A stretch of DNA of 64,000 nucleotides from Paludicola sp. MB14-C6 (lineage in GTDB: Bacteria > Bacillota > Clostridia > Oscillospirales > Ruminococcaceae), in contig NZ_CP133133.1 in NCBI RefSeq assembly GCF_030908625.1, positions 992,001 through 1,056,000 of the forward strand. Reading direction: 5' to 3'. Both the position numbers and the translations under genes were made by a program. Positions 33,688 through 41,812 of the stretch are shown here, piece after piece; the first letter of the stretch is position 1, and each line of letters begins with the position of its first letter. Under the pieces are notes generated by a model. That model made no database searches, was not told the DNA's origin, and saw only the letters and a list, made by a program, of their open reading frames with translations.

Positions 33688-34695
33688 ATGTCTGAAGTAC
33701 AAGAAAAAAAGAAAATTATTTTTAGTGGAATTCAACCAACAGGTGTTCCAACGCTAGGCAATTATATTGGTGCAATTAAAAACTGGAAAGCACTTCAAGA
33801 TGAATATAACTGCACTTATTGCGTTGTAGATATGCACGCAATTACAGTACGTCAAGATCCTCAAGCATTGAGAAAGCAAACATTAAATATGCTAGCTTTA
33901 ATTTTAGCTTGCGGAATTGATCCTGAAAAAAGCATTACCTTTATTCAAAGCCATGTAAAGGCTCATGCTGAATTAAGCTGGGTTTTATCTTGTTGCACAC
34001 AATTTGGTGAGCTATCTCGTATGACTCAATTTAAAGATAAGAGCGCAAAAAATGCCGATAATATCAACGCCGGATTATTCACATATCCTGTTTTAATGGC
34101 TGCTGATATCTTATTATATCAAACCGATTTAGTGCCTGTTGGTGTTGACCAAAAACAACATTTAGAGCTTGCTCGTGATATTGCAACTCGTTTTAATGGC
34201 GTTTATGGTAATACCTTTAAAGTTCCAGACGGATATATTCCAAAACTGGGTGCTAAAGTTATGTCATTAGCTGATCCAACCAAGAAAATGTCCAAATCAG
34301 ATGATAATACAAACGGATATATTTCTATTTTAGATACTCCTGAAACCATTGTTAAGAAATTTAAACGAGCAGTGACCGATAGTGATATGGAAATTCGCTA
34401 TTCGGACGGAAAAGATGGTATTAACAATTTAATGTCAATCTATTCTGTTATGACAGGTGCAGATTACGATGCAATTCAACGTGAATTTGATGGCAAAGGT
34501 TATGGCTACTTTAAAGAGCAAGTAGGTCAATCAGTTGCAGAACATCTTCGCCCAATTCGTGAGGAATTTGACCGTATCAGTAACGATAAAGCTTACTTAG
34601 AGCAAATTTACAAGCAAGGTGCTGAAAAGGCAAGCCATTTTGCAAACCGTACCTTACAAAAGGTTTACAAAAAAGTAGGATTTGTTGCTTTATAA
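33688..34695 (+). CDS. trpS: Tryptophan-tRNA ligase
   Basis: 335 residues, class I synthetase. PTGVPTLGNYIGAIKNW holds the HIGH-equivalent (GNYIGA), DMHAITVRQDP and VGVDQKQHLELARD are tryptophan-binding segments, and KKMSKSDDN is the KMSKS loop. It charges tRNA-Trp. There is no ribosome binding site directly before the ATG, see the leader at 33546. Typical length. Confidence 0.95.
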   Translation: MSEVQEKKKIIFSGIQPTGVPTLGNYIGAIKNWKALQDEYNCTYCVVDMHAITVRQDPQALRKQTLNMLALILACGIDPEKSITFIQSHVKAHAELSWVLSCCTQFGELSRMTQFKDKSAKNADNINAGLFTYPVLMAADILLYQTDLVPVGVDQKQHLELARDIATRFNGVYGNTFKVPDGYIPKLGAKVMSLADPTKKMSKSDDNTNGYISILDTPETIVKKFKRAVTDSDMEIRYSDGKDGINNLMSIYSVMTGADYDAIQREFDGKGYGYFKEQVGQSVAEHLRPIREEFDRISNDKAYLEQIYKQGAEKASHFANRTLQKVYKKVGFVAL

Positions 34696-34733
34696 TAAAG
34701 AGATAAATAATAATTAACTATAATAGGGATTTT

Positions 34734-34760
34734 GAGCAGGCTAGGAATAGCCTGCTCATT
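34734..34760 (+). terminator. Terminator after trpS
   Basis: Perfect 10-bp hairpin GAGCAGGCTA-GGAA-TAGCCTGCTC followed by ATTTTA. Confidence 0.8.
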
Positions 34761-35006
34761 TTATAAAAAGAAAACGATGCGGCATGAAAACCACAACCTA
34801 CGTTATATATTGTAGGGAACGCATTGTATGCGTTCCGAGACAGAATGAGGACATCCTATAATTTTTTTGAAACCCAGCGCATAATTGGTGCGTTATATTA
34901 TTGCTATTTCAAAATAATAATTTCATAAAATGTGACTAAGTCACCGATATTTTTTCTTTCTCATGATACACTAAAACCATAAGAATATTACAACAGTATT
35001 AATATA
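34761..35006. other. Intergenic region with inverted repeats before the CoA-disulfide reductase-like gene
   Basis: No ORF. It holds a GGAACGCAT / ATGCGTTCC hairpin (34814-34838 area), a GCGCAT/GTGCG stem, and an extended -10 TGA TACACT (34967-34972) without a good -35, preceded by the palindrome GTGACTAAGTCAC (34932-34944). Confidence 0.5.
34932..34944 (+). promoter_or_regulatory. Candidate activator site GTGACTAAGTCAC
   Basis: A perfect 13-base palindrome centred about 41 bases before the start of transcription predicted from the extended -10 at 34967-34972. This is the position where Crp/Fnr-type activators touch RNA polymerase at promoters with a poor -35. The half-site TGTGA resembles Crp-like recognition, but the spacing differs from the classical consensus. 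Confidence 0.4.
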
Positions 35007-35023
35007 AAAGGATGGTCTTAATT

Positions 35024-37453
35024 ATGAGTAAAATACTAATTGTTGGCGGTGTTGCCGGTGGTGCATCGGCTGCAGCTAGACTTCGTAGATTAGACGAAAC
35101 AGCACAAATTATTATGTTTGAACGTGGCGAATATATTTCCTTTGCCAATTGCGGATTGCCATATTACATTGGCGGGGATATTACCGATAAATCAACTTTG
35201 ACTTTGCAAACCCCACAAAGCTTCCATGCAAGATTCAACGTAGATGTTCGCAATTTTAGTGAAGTCGTTGAAATTGACCGCAAAGATAAAAAAGTACGCG
35301 TGAAAAATACAAAAACAGGCGACACCTATATCGAAAGCTATGATAAATTAATTCTATCCCCAGGTGCAGAGCCTGTAAAGCCGAATATAGAAGGCATTGC
35401 TAATGACAAAATATTCACACTTCGCAATATTCCGGATACCTATCGTATTAAAGATTACATTACGCAAAATAAACCAAAATCAGCGATTGTTGTCGGTGGT
35501 GGATATATTGGTATCGAGATGGCAGAAAACCTACATCAAGCTGGATTAGAAGTCACAATTGTTGAGTTTGCTGACCATGTTATTGCTCCGCTTGACTATG
35601 ATATGGCTTGCGATGTGCATAACCATATTCGCCAAAAAGGTGTCAACCTTATTTTAAACGACGGTGTAAAAGCAATTGCAAATGGTAGTACTGGCTTAAA
35701 AGTAACTCTTGGTAATGGAGAGTTATTTGCTGATATGGTTATCCTAGCTGTTGGCGTTCGTCCTGAAAGCAAGCTTGCAAAAGATGCGGGACTTTCCGTA
35801 AATGAACGTGGCGGAGTAGTTGTAGATGAATTTATGAGAACTTCTGACGAAGACATTTATGCTGTTGGTGACGCTGTTGAAATAACCGACTTCGTAACCA
35901 ACCAAAAAGGATACATTCCTTTAGCAGGACCTGCAAACAAGCAAGGCAGAATTGCAGCTGATAATATTTGCGGAATAGAAAGCACTTACCAAGGAACACA
36001 AGGAACAGGTATCTTGAAATGCTTTGACTTAACCGTTGCAACTACAGGTATTACCGAAAAACGTGCAAAAGAATTAGCTATTCCTTATGAAAAGTCATTT
36101 ACTTATTCGGCTTCTCATGCTTCTTATTATCCTGGCGCTGTAAATATGTCTGTAAAACTGCTATTTAATAAAGAGAATGGTAAAATCCTTGGTGCACAAA
36201 TTGTAGGCTATGATGGCGTTGACAAGCGTTTAGATGTTATTTCTACTGCGATGCGTGCAAATATGACAGTATATGATTTAACCAAACTTGAACTTTCTTA
36301 CGCTCCCCCATTCTCTTCTGCAAAAGATCCTGTAAATATGGCGGGATTTGTAGCCGAGAATATCCTAACTGAAAAAGTAAAATTAGTTCATTGGCATGAA
36401 GTAAACGAGTTACCAAAAGACGGTAACGTAACGCTTCTTGATGTTCGTACTGCTATGGAATATGAAAATGGTCATATTGATGGATTTATCAATATTGCAT
36501 TAGATGGATTACGCAATCATATATCTGAGCTTGATCAATCAAAACCAGTCTATGTAACTTGTCAGGTAGGATTGAGAGGATATGTCGCTTGCAGAATTCT
36601 TACTCAAAACGGATTTGATTGCTTCAATCTTTCCGGTGGTTATCGTTTATACAGCAGTATTTATAGCAAGACTGTTCCCGTAATCAACAATGTTAAACTA
36701 AACAGTGAGACTATGGTTCCTACTTCTGTAAAAACAGTTGAAGTGAATGCGTGTGGTTTACAGTGTCCTGGTCCAATTATGAAGTTATCTGAAGCTGTAA
36801 AGAATGCGGAAGATGGAGATGTAATTGAAATTAAAACGACTGACCCTGCGTTCGCTGCTGATGTGGAAGCATGGTGTCGAAGAACAGGTAACACATTTGG
36901 TGGAATGAATGCAGAAAAAGGAATTTCAAAAGCTGTTATCAAAAAAGGTGGCGCTGCTGCTTGCTTAAACCATAATGTTGCAAATAATAAAAACATCATC
37001 GTATTTTCAGGCGACTTAGATAAAGCAATTGCGTCTTTCATTATTGCGAATGCTTCTGCTGCAATGGGAAGAAAAGTATCCATGTTCTTTACTTTTTGGG
37101 GCTTAAATATTTTAAGAAAACCTGAAAAGGTAAAGGTTCAAAAAGATTTCATGAGCAAAATGTTTGGTGCTATGATGCCAAGAGGCTCTAAAAAGCTATC
37201 TCTATCTCAAATGAATATGGGTGGTATGGGTGCAAAAATGATTCGAAATGTTATGAAAAACAAAAACGTTGATGATTTAGAAAGCTTAATCAAAGCATCT
37301 ATGGAAAATGGCGTTGAATTAGTTGCTTGCACTATGAGTATGGATGTAATGGGCATCAAGATGGAAGAACTTATTGATGGCGTAAAACCAGGTGGTGCTG
37401 CAGCAATGCTTGCAAATGCAGAAGAATCTGATATGTCATTATTTATTTCATAA
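35024..37453 (+). CDS. CoA-disulfide reductase-like flavoprotein fused to rhodanese, TusA and DsrE domains
   Basis: 809 residues. (1) Residues 1 to about 445: pyridine nucleotide-disulfide reductase with GGVAGGASAAARLRRLDE, the single redox cysteine Cys43 in SFANCGLPYYIGG as in CoA-disulfide reductase, NAD site VVGGGYIGIEMAE. (2) About 455-550: rhodanese with active cysteine in VTCQVGLRGY. (3) About 567-640: TusA-like sulfur carrier with NACGLQCPGPIMKL. (4) About 650-809: DsrE/DsrF-like domain ending GGAAAML. It probably reduces CoA persulfide or disulfides and passes sulfane sulfur along its own domains. ATG 35024 was preferred over 35012 because of AAAAGGATGG spacing. Confidence 0.92.
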   Translation: MSKILIVGGVAGGASAAARLRRLDETAQIIMFERGEYISFANCGLPYYIGGDITDKSTLTLQTPQSFHARFNVDVRNFSEVVEIDRKDKKVRVKNTKTGDTYIESYDKLILSPGAEPVKPNIEGIANDKIFTLRNIPDTYRIKDYITQNKPKSAIVVGGGYIGIEMAENLHQAGLEVTIVEFADHVIAPLDYDMACDVHNHIRQKGVNLILNDGVKAIANGSTGLKVTLGNGELFADMVILAVGVRPESKLAKDAGLSVNERGGVVVDEFMRTSDEDIYAVGDAVEITDFVTNQKGYIPLAGPANKQGRIAADNICGIESTYQGTQGTGILKCFDLTVATTGITEKRAKELAIPYEKSFTYSASHASYYPGAVNMSVKLLFNKENGKILGAQIVGYDGVDKRLDVISTAMRANMTVYDLTKLELSYAPPFSSAKDPVNMAGFVAENILTEKVKLVHWHEVNELPKDGNVTLLDVRTAMEYENGHIDGFINIALDGLRNHISELDQSKPVYVTCQVGLRGYVACRILTQNGFDCFNLSGGYRLYSSIYSKTVPVINNVKLNSETMVPTSVKTVEVNACGLQCPGPIMKLSEAVKNAEDGDVIEIKTTDPAFAADVEAWCRRTGNTFGGMNAEKGISKAVIKKGGAAACLNHNVANNKNIIVFSGDLDKAIASFIIANASAAMGRKVSMFFTFWGLNILRKPEKVKVQKDFMSKMFGAMMPRGSKKLSLSQMNMGGMGAKMIRNVMKNKNVDDLESLIKASMENGVELVACTMSMDVMGIKMEELIDGVKPGGAAAMLANAEESDMSLFIS

Positions 37454-37469
37454 TAAGCGAAACAATAAT

Positions 37470-37498
37470 AAAAATCCGCTGAATATCAGCGGATTTTT
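37470..37498. terminator. Bidirectional terminator
   Basis: Hairpin AAAAATCCGCTGA / TCAGCGGATTTTT between convergent genes, 16 bases past the stop of the CoA-disulfide-reductase fusion. Confidence 0.88.
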
Positions 37499-37499
37499 A

Positions 37500-37850
37500 T
37501 TAACATCGTGGTGCAAACCCATATAATTTACCATTATAGTAATCTATATATACAACTATTGGGTTTAAACCGTCATTCGTGGTATGGTAGGTTATTTGCC
37601 AAACTTTTTTTCCTTGAATATCTGTCCATTTGGTGTTGTCTGAAACAACTGTGTATTCAGAACCTTTAGGAATTTCCACTTTTTTAATATAAGGATGGTT
37701 ATGATCTTTGATTTCAGCCTTTGCCATGTTTTCAATAGCTGTTTGCGCTATGTGTTTTGCTTTTAATTGCGTTGTGGGTAAACAAATTACAGCAACCATA
37801 ACGACACAAAAGAATGATAATAAAGCTAGTGGTAGTATATTCTTTTTCAT
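37500..37850 (-). CDS. Exported or membrane-anchored protein of unknown function
   Basis: 116 residues. One hydrophobic N-terminal segment (about 5-25), then a soluble domain with VVSDNTKWTDIQGKKVWQITY and NPIVVYIDYYNGKLYGFAPRC, resembling PepSY-like small exported domains. The ATG used is preceded by GGAGGTTACAAAC; a longer in-frame version starts before that site. I do not recognise a named family. Confidence 0.6.
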   Translation of the reverse strand: MKKNILPLALLSFFCVVMVAVICLPTTQLKAKHIAQTAIENMAKAEIKDHNHPYIKKVEIPKGSEYTVVSDNTKWTDIQGKKVWQITYHTTNDGLNPIVVYIDYYNGKLYGFAPRC

Positions 37851-37970
37851 GTTTGTAACCTCCATTCATAACTTCATTATACATCAATTGTATCATATGT
37901 AAAGCAGTTACTTGGAAAATAAAGGACAATTTTCAGTTATTTACGGTGAACAAGCTTATCCATAAAAATT

Positions 37971-38002
37971 AAAATAGCTACTCAGAATTGAGCAGCTATT
38001 TT
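37971..38002 (-). terminator. Terminator after motB
   Basis: Hairpin AAAATAGCT-x-CTCA-GAAT-TGAG-x-AGCTATTTT just downstream of the motB stop codon. Confidence 0.75.
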
Positions 38003-38009
38003 GTGTTCG

Positions 38010-38900
38010 TTATTTATTAGAAGAGCTTGTTGTGTTAGTTGAGCTTGTTTCGCTTGAAGAAGTTGCTGTTTGATTTGGTTTCGTATTTTTTACGCCTTCT
38101 TTACGAATGGTTATTTCGACACGTCTGTTTTTAGCTCGTCCGGCTTCGGTATTGTTTTCAGCAATCGGTTTGAAATGTGAATATCCCTCAATGGACAACT
38201 TGCTTTCAGGCAACCCGTTATCTTTTAGGAAGTTTAAAACGGTTACTGCACGATTCGTTGAAAGTGCCCATGCAAATGCGCTACTCTTATTGCCTTCGTT
38301 ATAAAAGTCAGCAGTATGGCCGCTAATTGTGATATGATCTATTTTTTCATAAACCTTATTGAGTGATTTATCAATCGTTTCAAGAATTGGTTTGCTGTCA
38401 GGCAGCATTGTTGGACTATCCGGTATAAATAAAATGGTATCTTTTAATGTTATTTTTAGCTCAGACTCAGAGCGAACAATTCCAATTTTTGAATCTAATT
38501 GATTAGCTTGAATATATGTGTTAATTTCTTGGTATATTTCGTCAAGTGCATTTGGTGGAGTAACAGCTACTGCGGTATTGTTGTTACTGTTACTATTGTT
38601 TGAATTCTTATTTTCACTAGATGTAGTCTGTTCTTTGCTGCTTGAATTTGCATTTTTAATAGCATTACTTATGTCTTGTGGATTTGGAAGCTCTCCACTA
38701 GCAGTTTCATTGGAACCTGTTGCATGAAAGGTCAAGCTTAGATATTTAGATAATTCTTTAAATTTATCTAAGTCAACCGAACTCATTGTATACATAATAA
38801 TAAATAGGGCAAGCAACAGCGTAATTAAGTCCGAATATGTCAACAGCCAACGTTCACCATTTGCGTGTCCTTCTTCTTCTTGCCTACGTTTTTTTTTCAT
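38010..38900 (-). CDS. motB: Flagellar motor stator protein MotB
   Basis: 296 residues. The N-terminal membrane helix and plug, ERWLLTYSDLITLLLALFII, contains the proton-channel aspartate (Asp24). The C-terminal OmpA-like peptidoglycan-binding domain (about 140-270) has HTADFYNEGNKSSAFAWALSTNRA and AENNTEAGRAKNRRVEITI. The linker and tail are rich in Ser, Asn and Thr. It follows motA by 16 bases and forms the stator with it. No other flagellar gene is nearby. GAGGGGAAATAA precedes the ATG. Confidence 0.93.
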   Translation of the reverse strand: MKKKRRQEEEGHANGERWLLTYSDLITLLLALFIIMYTMSSVDLDKFKELSKYLSLTFHATGSNETASGELPNPQDISNAIKNANSSSKEQTTSSENKNSNNSNSNNNTAVAVTPPNALDEIYQEINTYIQANQLDSKIGIVRSESELKITLKDTILFIPDSPTMLPDSKPILETIDKSLNKVYEKIDHITISGHTADFYNEGNKSSAFAWALSTNRAVTVLNFLKDNGLPESKLSIEGYSHFKPIAENNTEAGRAKNRRVEITIRKEGVKNTKPNQTATSSSETSSTNTTSSSNK

Positions 38901-38916
38901 TTATTTCCCCTCAAGT

Positions 38917-39720
38917 CTAATTATCAATACCTTCTCTATACTTCTTGTCTCCACCAGGAAAGGCTTGATAATATAGGGATAGTTTATTTTCAATATTTCT
39001 TGCAGCTTCGCCTTTGGCAATCATACAAATACCATCAGTAATCATTTCTTTTTGAATTGTTTGACGTTTTAAATCTGATTTCAATTTTGTTGCGATTGGT
39101 AGGAAAATGATATTGGCAATACCAACACCATATAAGGTAGCAACGAATGCTGTTGCAATAGATGCAGCAAGCGATTTAGCATCGCTCATATCGGCTAATA
39201 CGGTAACCAATCCCATAACTGTACCTAATACACCCATTGTAGGAGCGTATCCGGCAGCACTTTCAAAAACGGCAATTTCTAATTGCTTTTTTAATGTGAA
39301 GGCATTAATATCCGATTCTAAAACATATTGTATTTCTTCTTCGGTTCTACCCTCTAATATTAAGATTAGGCCTTCTTTGAAAAATAAGTATTCTTCTTCG
39401 CTGTAGTCAGGCTTTTTTAGCTCTTCTTCTATTGATAGTATACCGCTTTTTCTACAAGTCTCAGAAATTTCAAGCATTTTTTCAATTACGGCATTGGGAT
39501 CACCTTTTGATTTTTTAGAAAAGGTATATACTAATGCTTTCATAGCTTTAACGATATCGTTCATTGGATATGAAGCGAGTGTTGCGCCAATAGTACCACC
39601 GATAACAATAATAGCAGGGCTAATTAAAAGTAATGAGGTTACAGCACCGCCCTCTATCATAAATCCACCAACGATTGCTGCAAATCCAATCAGGATGCCA
39701 ATTAAAAGTGTTAAGTCCAT
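38917..39720 (-). CDS. motA: Flagellar motor stator protein MotA
   Basis: 267 residues, four membrane helices (about 1-20, 33-50, 150-170, 182-205) with the large cytoplasmic loop between helices 2 and 3 that contacts FliG. Motifs: SLLLISPAIIVIGGTIGATLAS, GYAPTMGVLGTVMGLV, VATLYGVGIANIIFLPIATKLK. AGGGGACAGATTTT precedes the ATG. Together with motB it forms an operon with its own promoter. Confidence 0.95.
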   Translation of the reverse strand: MDLTLLIGILIGFAAIVGGFMIEGGAVTSLLLISPAIIVIGGTIGATLASYPMNDIVKAMKALVYTFSKKSKGDPNAVIEKMLEISETCRKSGILSIEEELKKPDYSEEEYLFFKEGLILILEGRTEEEIQYVLESDINAFTLKKQLEIAVFESAAGYAPTMGVLGTVMGLVTVLADMSDAKSLAASIATAFVATLYGVGIANIIFLPIATKLKSDLKRQTIQKEMITDGICMIAKGEAARNIENKLSLYYQAFPGGDKKYREGIDN

Positions 39721-39788
39721 AAAATCTGTCCCCTAAATCAAAATAGTTTACCTATTTCTTATATATTTACTTATTTAAAATCAGAATC

Positions 39789-39817
39789 AGTTTAACATTA
39801 TGAGAATATAATGTCAA
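39789..39817 (-). promoter_or_regulatory. Promoter of motAB
   Basis: Reverse strand: -35 TTGACA (39812-39817), 17 bases, -10 TAAACT (39789-39794). It looks like a vegetative sigma A promoter rather than a sigma D promoter. Confidence 0.6.
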
Positions 39818-39933
39818 TTGTTTTTACTATATAAGTTATATATTATAATTATATATAAAAATGTATTATAATATCTATTTATATTGAAAGTAAGATTAAC
39901 ATATGCTCACCATAAAATACCTGTTAATAAATA

Positions 39934-40200
39934 TCACATATGTTTTACTCGATCACGTTCTTCCGCACGTTTACCATCGTTAAAACGGTCAAGCGTTCCT
40001 ACTAAGTAGCCCGTTACTCTGCGAATACGTTCAAATGGAATCGGTTTTAACGTATAAGTAAGATTTACGAATTCGCCATCCAGTTCAATATTCAGTGTTT
40101 CAATGTCTTCATTCGGATTGTTTAGTTTTACATATTCAATATAAGCGTTTACTTCGTTTTGTTCTAATGTACCACCAATAATGTTGATTGTTTGTGTCAT
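39934..40200 (-). CDS. Stand-alone NrdD C-terminal (glycyl-radical-type) domain protein
   Basis: 88 residues. The C-terminal third, RRVTGYLVGTLDRFNDGKRA then EERDRVKHM, aligns with the end of anaerobic ribonucleoside-triphosphate reductase (RRVCGYL...FN.GK...RVKH), whose glycine in the RVxGY motif bears the radical; the equivalent here is Gly64. The N-terminal 55 residues (MTQTINIIGGTLEQNEVNAY...) do not resemble NrdD and there is no catalytic barrel or CxxC zinc site. By analogy with YfiD, which replaces a damaged glycyl-radical domain of pyruvate formate-lyase, it might rescue NrdD, but this is inference. It has its own promoter with an operator-like palindrome. TAAGGAGTAATTTAT precedes the ATG. 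Confidence 0.75.
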   Translation of the reverse strand: MTQTINIIGGTLEQNEVNAYIEYVKLNNPNEDIETLNIELDGEFVNLTYTLKPIPFERIRRVTGYLVGTLDRFNDGKRAEERDRVKHM

Positions 40201-40215
40201 ATAAATTACTCCTTA

Positions 40216-40264
40216 AAATATACTGTTTTAGTATATTTATACCACATATTGCGTATAAAGTCAA
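40216..40264 (-). promoter_or_regulatory. Promoter with palindrome for the NrdD-like gene
   Basis: Reverse strand: -35 TTGACT (40259-40264), 17 bases, -10 TATAAA (40236-40241). Directly after and overlapping the -10 is an inverted repeat with 9-bp arms AAATATACT and AGTATATTT (40216-40238), just upstream of the ribosome binding site. It may be an operator (the gene family suggests NrdR or an oxygen sensor) or an RNA hairpin. Confidence 0.65.
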
Positions 40265-40349
40265 GCTGAAGCACAACATATTGTTATAAAAATTATGAGC
40301 AATAAATATAAAATTTTTGGTTAATATTTGTTAAAATCCATACACTATA

Positions 40350-40378
40350 TTGACAAACAGTTATATGTACTGTAATAT
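40350..40378 (+). promoter_or_regulatory. Candidate original promoter of the desulfoferrodoxin gene
   Basis: -35 TTGACA (40350-40355), 17 bases, -10 TAATAT (40373-40378). Nothing on this strand follows until dfx at 42120, on the far side of the IS110 element, so the insertion probably separated promoter and gene. Confidence 0.45.
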
Positions 40379-40469
40379 CAAGGTATAATCAATAAAAAGT
40401 CCAGCTAAGAATTGTCAAGGGGGGAAATTAAGAAAATAAAAAATTGAAAAAATAAAAAAGGGTATAGGG

Positions 40470-40499
40470 AATAGACCTTTTGAAAACAAAAAGTCTATT
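40470..40499. terminator. Hairpin beside the IS110 right end
   Basis: Arms AATAGAC and GTCTATT with inner TTTTG/CAAAA pairing. On the reverse strand it could end transposase transcription; on the forward strand it would lie in the former dfx leader. Confidence 0.5.
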
Positions 40500-40519
40500 T
40501 GTGAGGTTAATTAATGGAG

Positions 40520-41812
40520 CTATGCTGCAAGAGAAGTACTATTTAAAAAATTAAGTTTATGTTGCTGCGGTGTGATAATTGAAAATTCTTTTTCATCACG
40601 AAGAACAGCAAATATGATATTACACACCTTATGCATAACAGCACCGAGGGCAACCATTTTAGGCTTTGATTGACACTTTGATAGGTAGTAATCTCTTAAA
40701 ACTGGATTGTTGGCATCGCCTTTGCGAGTAAGTCCAATACTAACAAGAGCAATCGTATGAATAGCTCGTCTAGCGATACGCGAACCCCGTTTAGACATTT
40801 TAACATCTGTACCTATAAATTTACCTGATTGCTTTACAGCAGGATCAAGACCAAAATACGCAAAAAGTTGCTTAGGTGACTTGAAAACTGAGAAGTCCCC
40901 AATCTCGCACATTACAGTAACAGCAGAAAGAAATCCAGATCCTTTAATTGATTCAAGCAGATGAATTTGTTTAACAAATGTTTCATCGGAATGATTATCA
41001 ACAAGTTTGTACATTAAATTAAGAACTGATTCAATTTCTTCATTGTACTTTCTAATGAAAGATATGTACAACTTAATCAGAGTAAAATTACTTGGAACAG
41101 CATAACCAAAAGCTGTGGCGGATTTAGCAGCCTCAATGATTCTTTTGTATTTATCCTCGGCATATGCTACGCCGAACCTCGCAGTAGTCATAATTAGTTT
41201 AATAACAGAACTCTTTCTTGCAGAGAGAAAAGCCTGTGGTGAAGTGTATTTTTCTAATAAAACAAGGGAAGTTTCGACTGTGAGCTTTGAAAAGATACTG
41301 ATATATTGAGGAAAAGATACTCTTAGTTCACCTTGTAGCTTATTAACATAAGCGGAACGACAATCCACAAGATTATAGTACTCTCTGGTTAGGTTACGTA
41401 AATCAAGAACTAAATTTGATGGAATAACAGAAGTTTTCAAATCAGGCTTTAAAGCAACTAAAGCTAATTTTTTAGAATCAAATTTATCATTATGTACTTT
41501 ACGAATGTTGATATTCGTGCTAGACTTTGTGATGATAGGATTAATGACGGATACATCAAATCCCTTGTCACGAAGATAGCAGAAGAGTGGGTAATGGTAA
41601 ATACCCGTGGATTCTAGAAAGATTCGAGCTTTCAAAGAATTCAGCTCTTCTGCTTCTTTAATTGTCAGAATTGCTTTATCCAAAGAATTAAGGTTCGAGT
41701 GGGTAATTTTAAAGGGTTTCCCCCAAAAGGTTTGGTTTGGTAGTGCGATTGACATAAAGCTAAAATCAGCACCAACATCAATACCAACAGAGATAAATAA
41801 ATTATTTGACAT
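40520..41812 (-). CDS. IS110 family transposase (bridge-RNA-type recombinase)
   Basis: 430 residues. N-terminal RuvC-like DEDD domain (SVGIDVGADFSFMSI, ARIFLESTGIYHYPL, VHNDKFDSKKLA) and C-terminal Tnp_20 domain with the serine in SIKGSGFLSAVTVMCEIGDF, GLDPAVKQSGKF and MSKRGSRIARRAIHTIAL. The start at 41812 is preceded by GGAAAGGACTC; a 31-residue upstream extension in the same frame lies in the non-coding end and is unlikely. The TAG stop is formed inside the AGCTATG core repeat, so the coding region runs to the very end of the element. Apparently intact. Confidence 0.92.
   Translation of the reverse strand: MSNNLFISVGIDVGADFSFMSIALPNQTFWGKPFKITHSNLNSLDKAILTIKEAEELNSLKARIFLESTGIYHYPLFCYLRDKGFDVSVINPIITKSSTNINIRKVHNDKFDSKKLALVALKPDLKTSVIPSNLVLDLRNLTREYYNLVDCRSAYVNKLQGELRVSFPQYISIFSKLTVETSLVLLEKYTSPQAFLSARKSSVIKLIMTTARFGVAYAEDKYKRIIEAAKSATAFGYAVPSNFTLIKLYISFIRKYNEEIESVLNLMYKLVDNHSDETFVKQIHLLESIKGSGFLSAVTVMCEIGDFSVFKSPKQLFAYFGLDPAVKQSGKFIGTDVKMSKRGSRIARRAIHTIALVSIGLTRKGDANNPVLRDYYLSKCQSKPKMVALGAVMHKVCNIIFAVLRDEKEFSIITPQQHKLNFLNSTSLAA

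Noticed and set aside
33666..33695. Nine-codon ORF MNQFGNKYV overlapping the trpS start
   Set aside because: It lies in the right arm of the hairpin and its nearest ribosome binding sequence is too close or too far; no tryptophan codons, so no attenuation logic.
40384..40389. TATAAT at 40384 as the -10 for dfx
   Set aside because: A TTGACA lies 28 bases upstream, too far, and no other -35 fits; the -10 at 40373 is better spaced.
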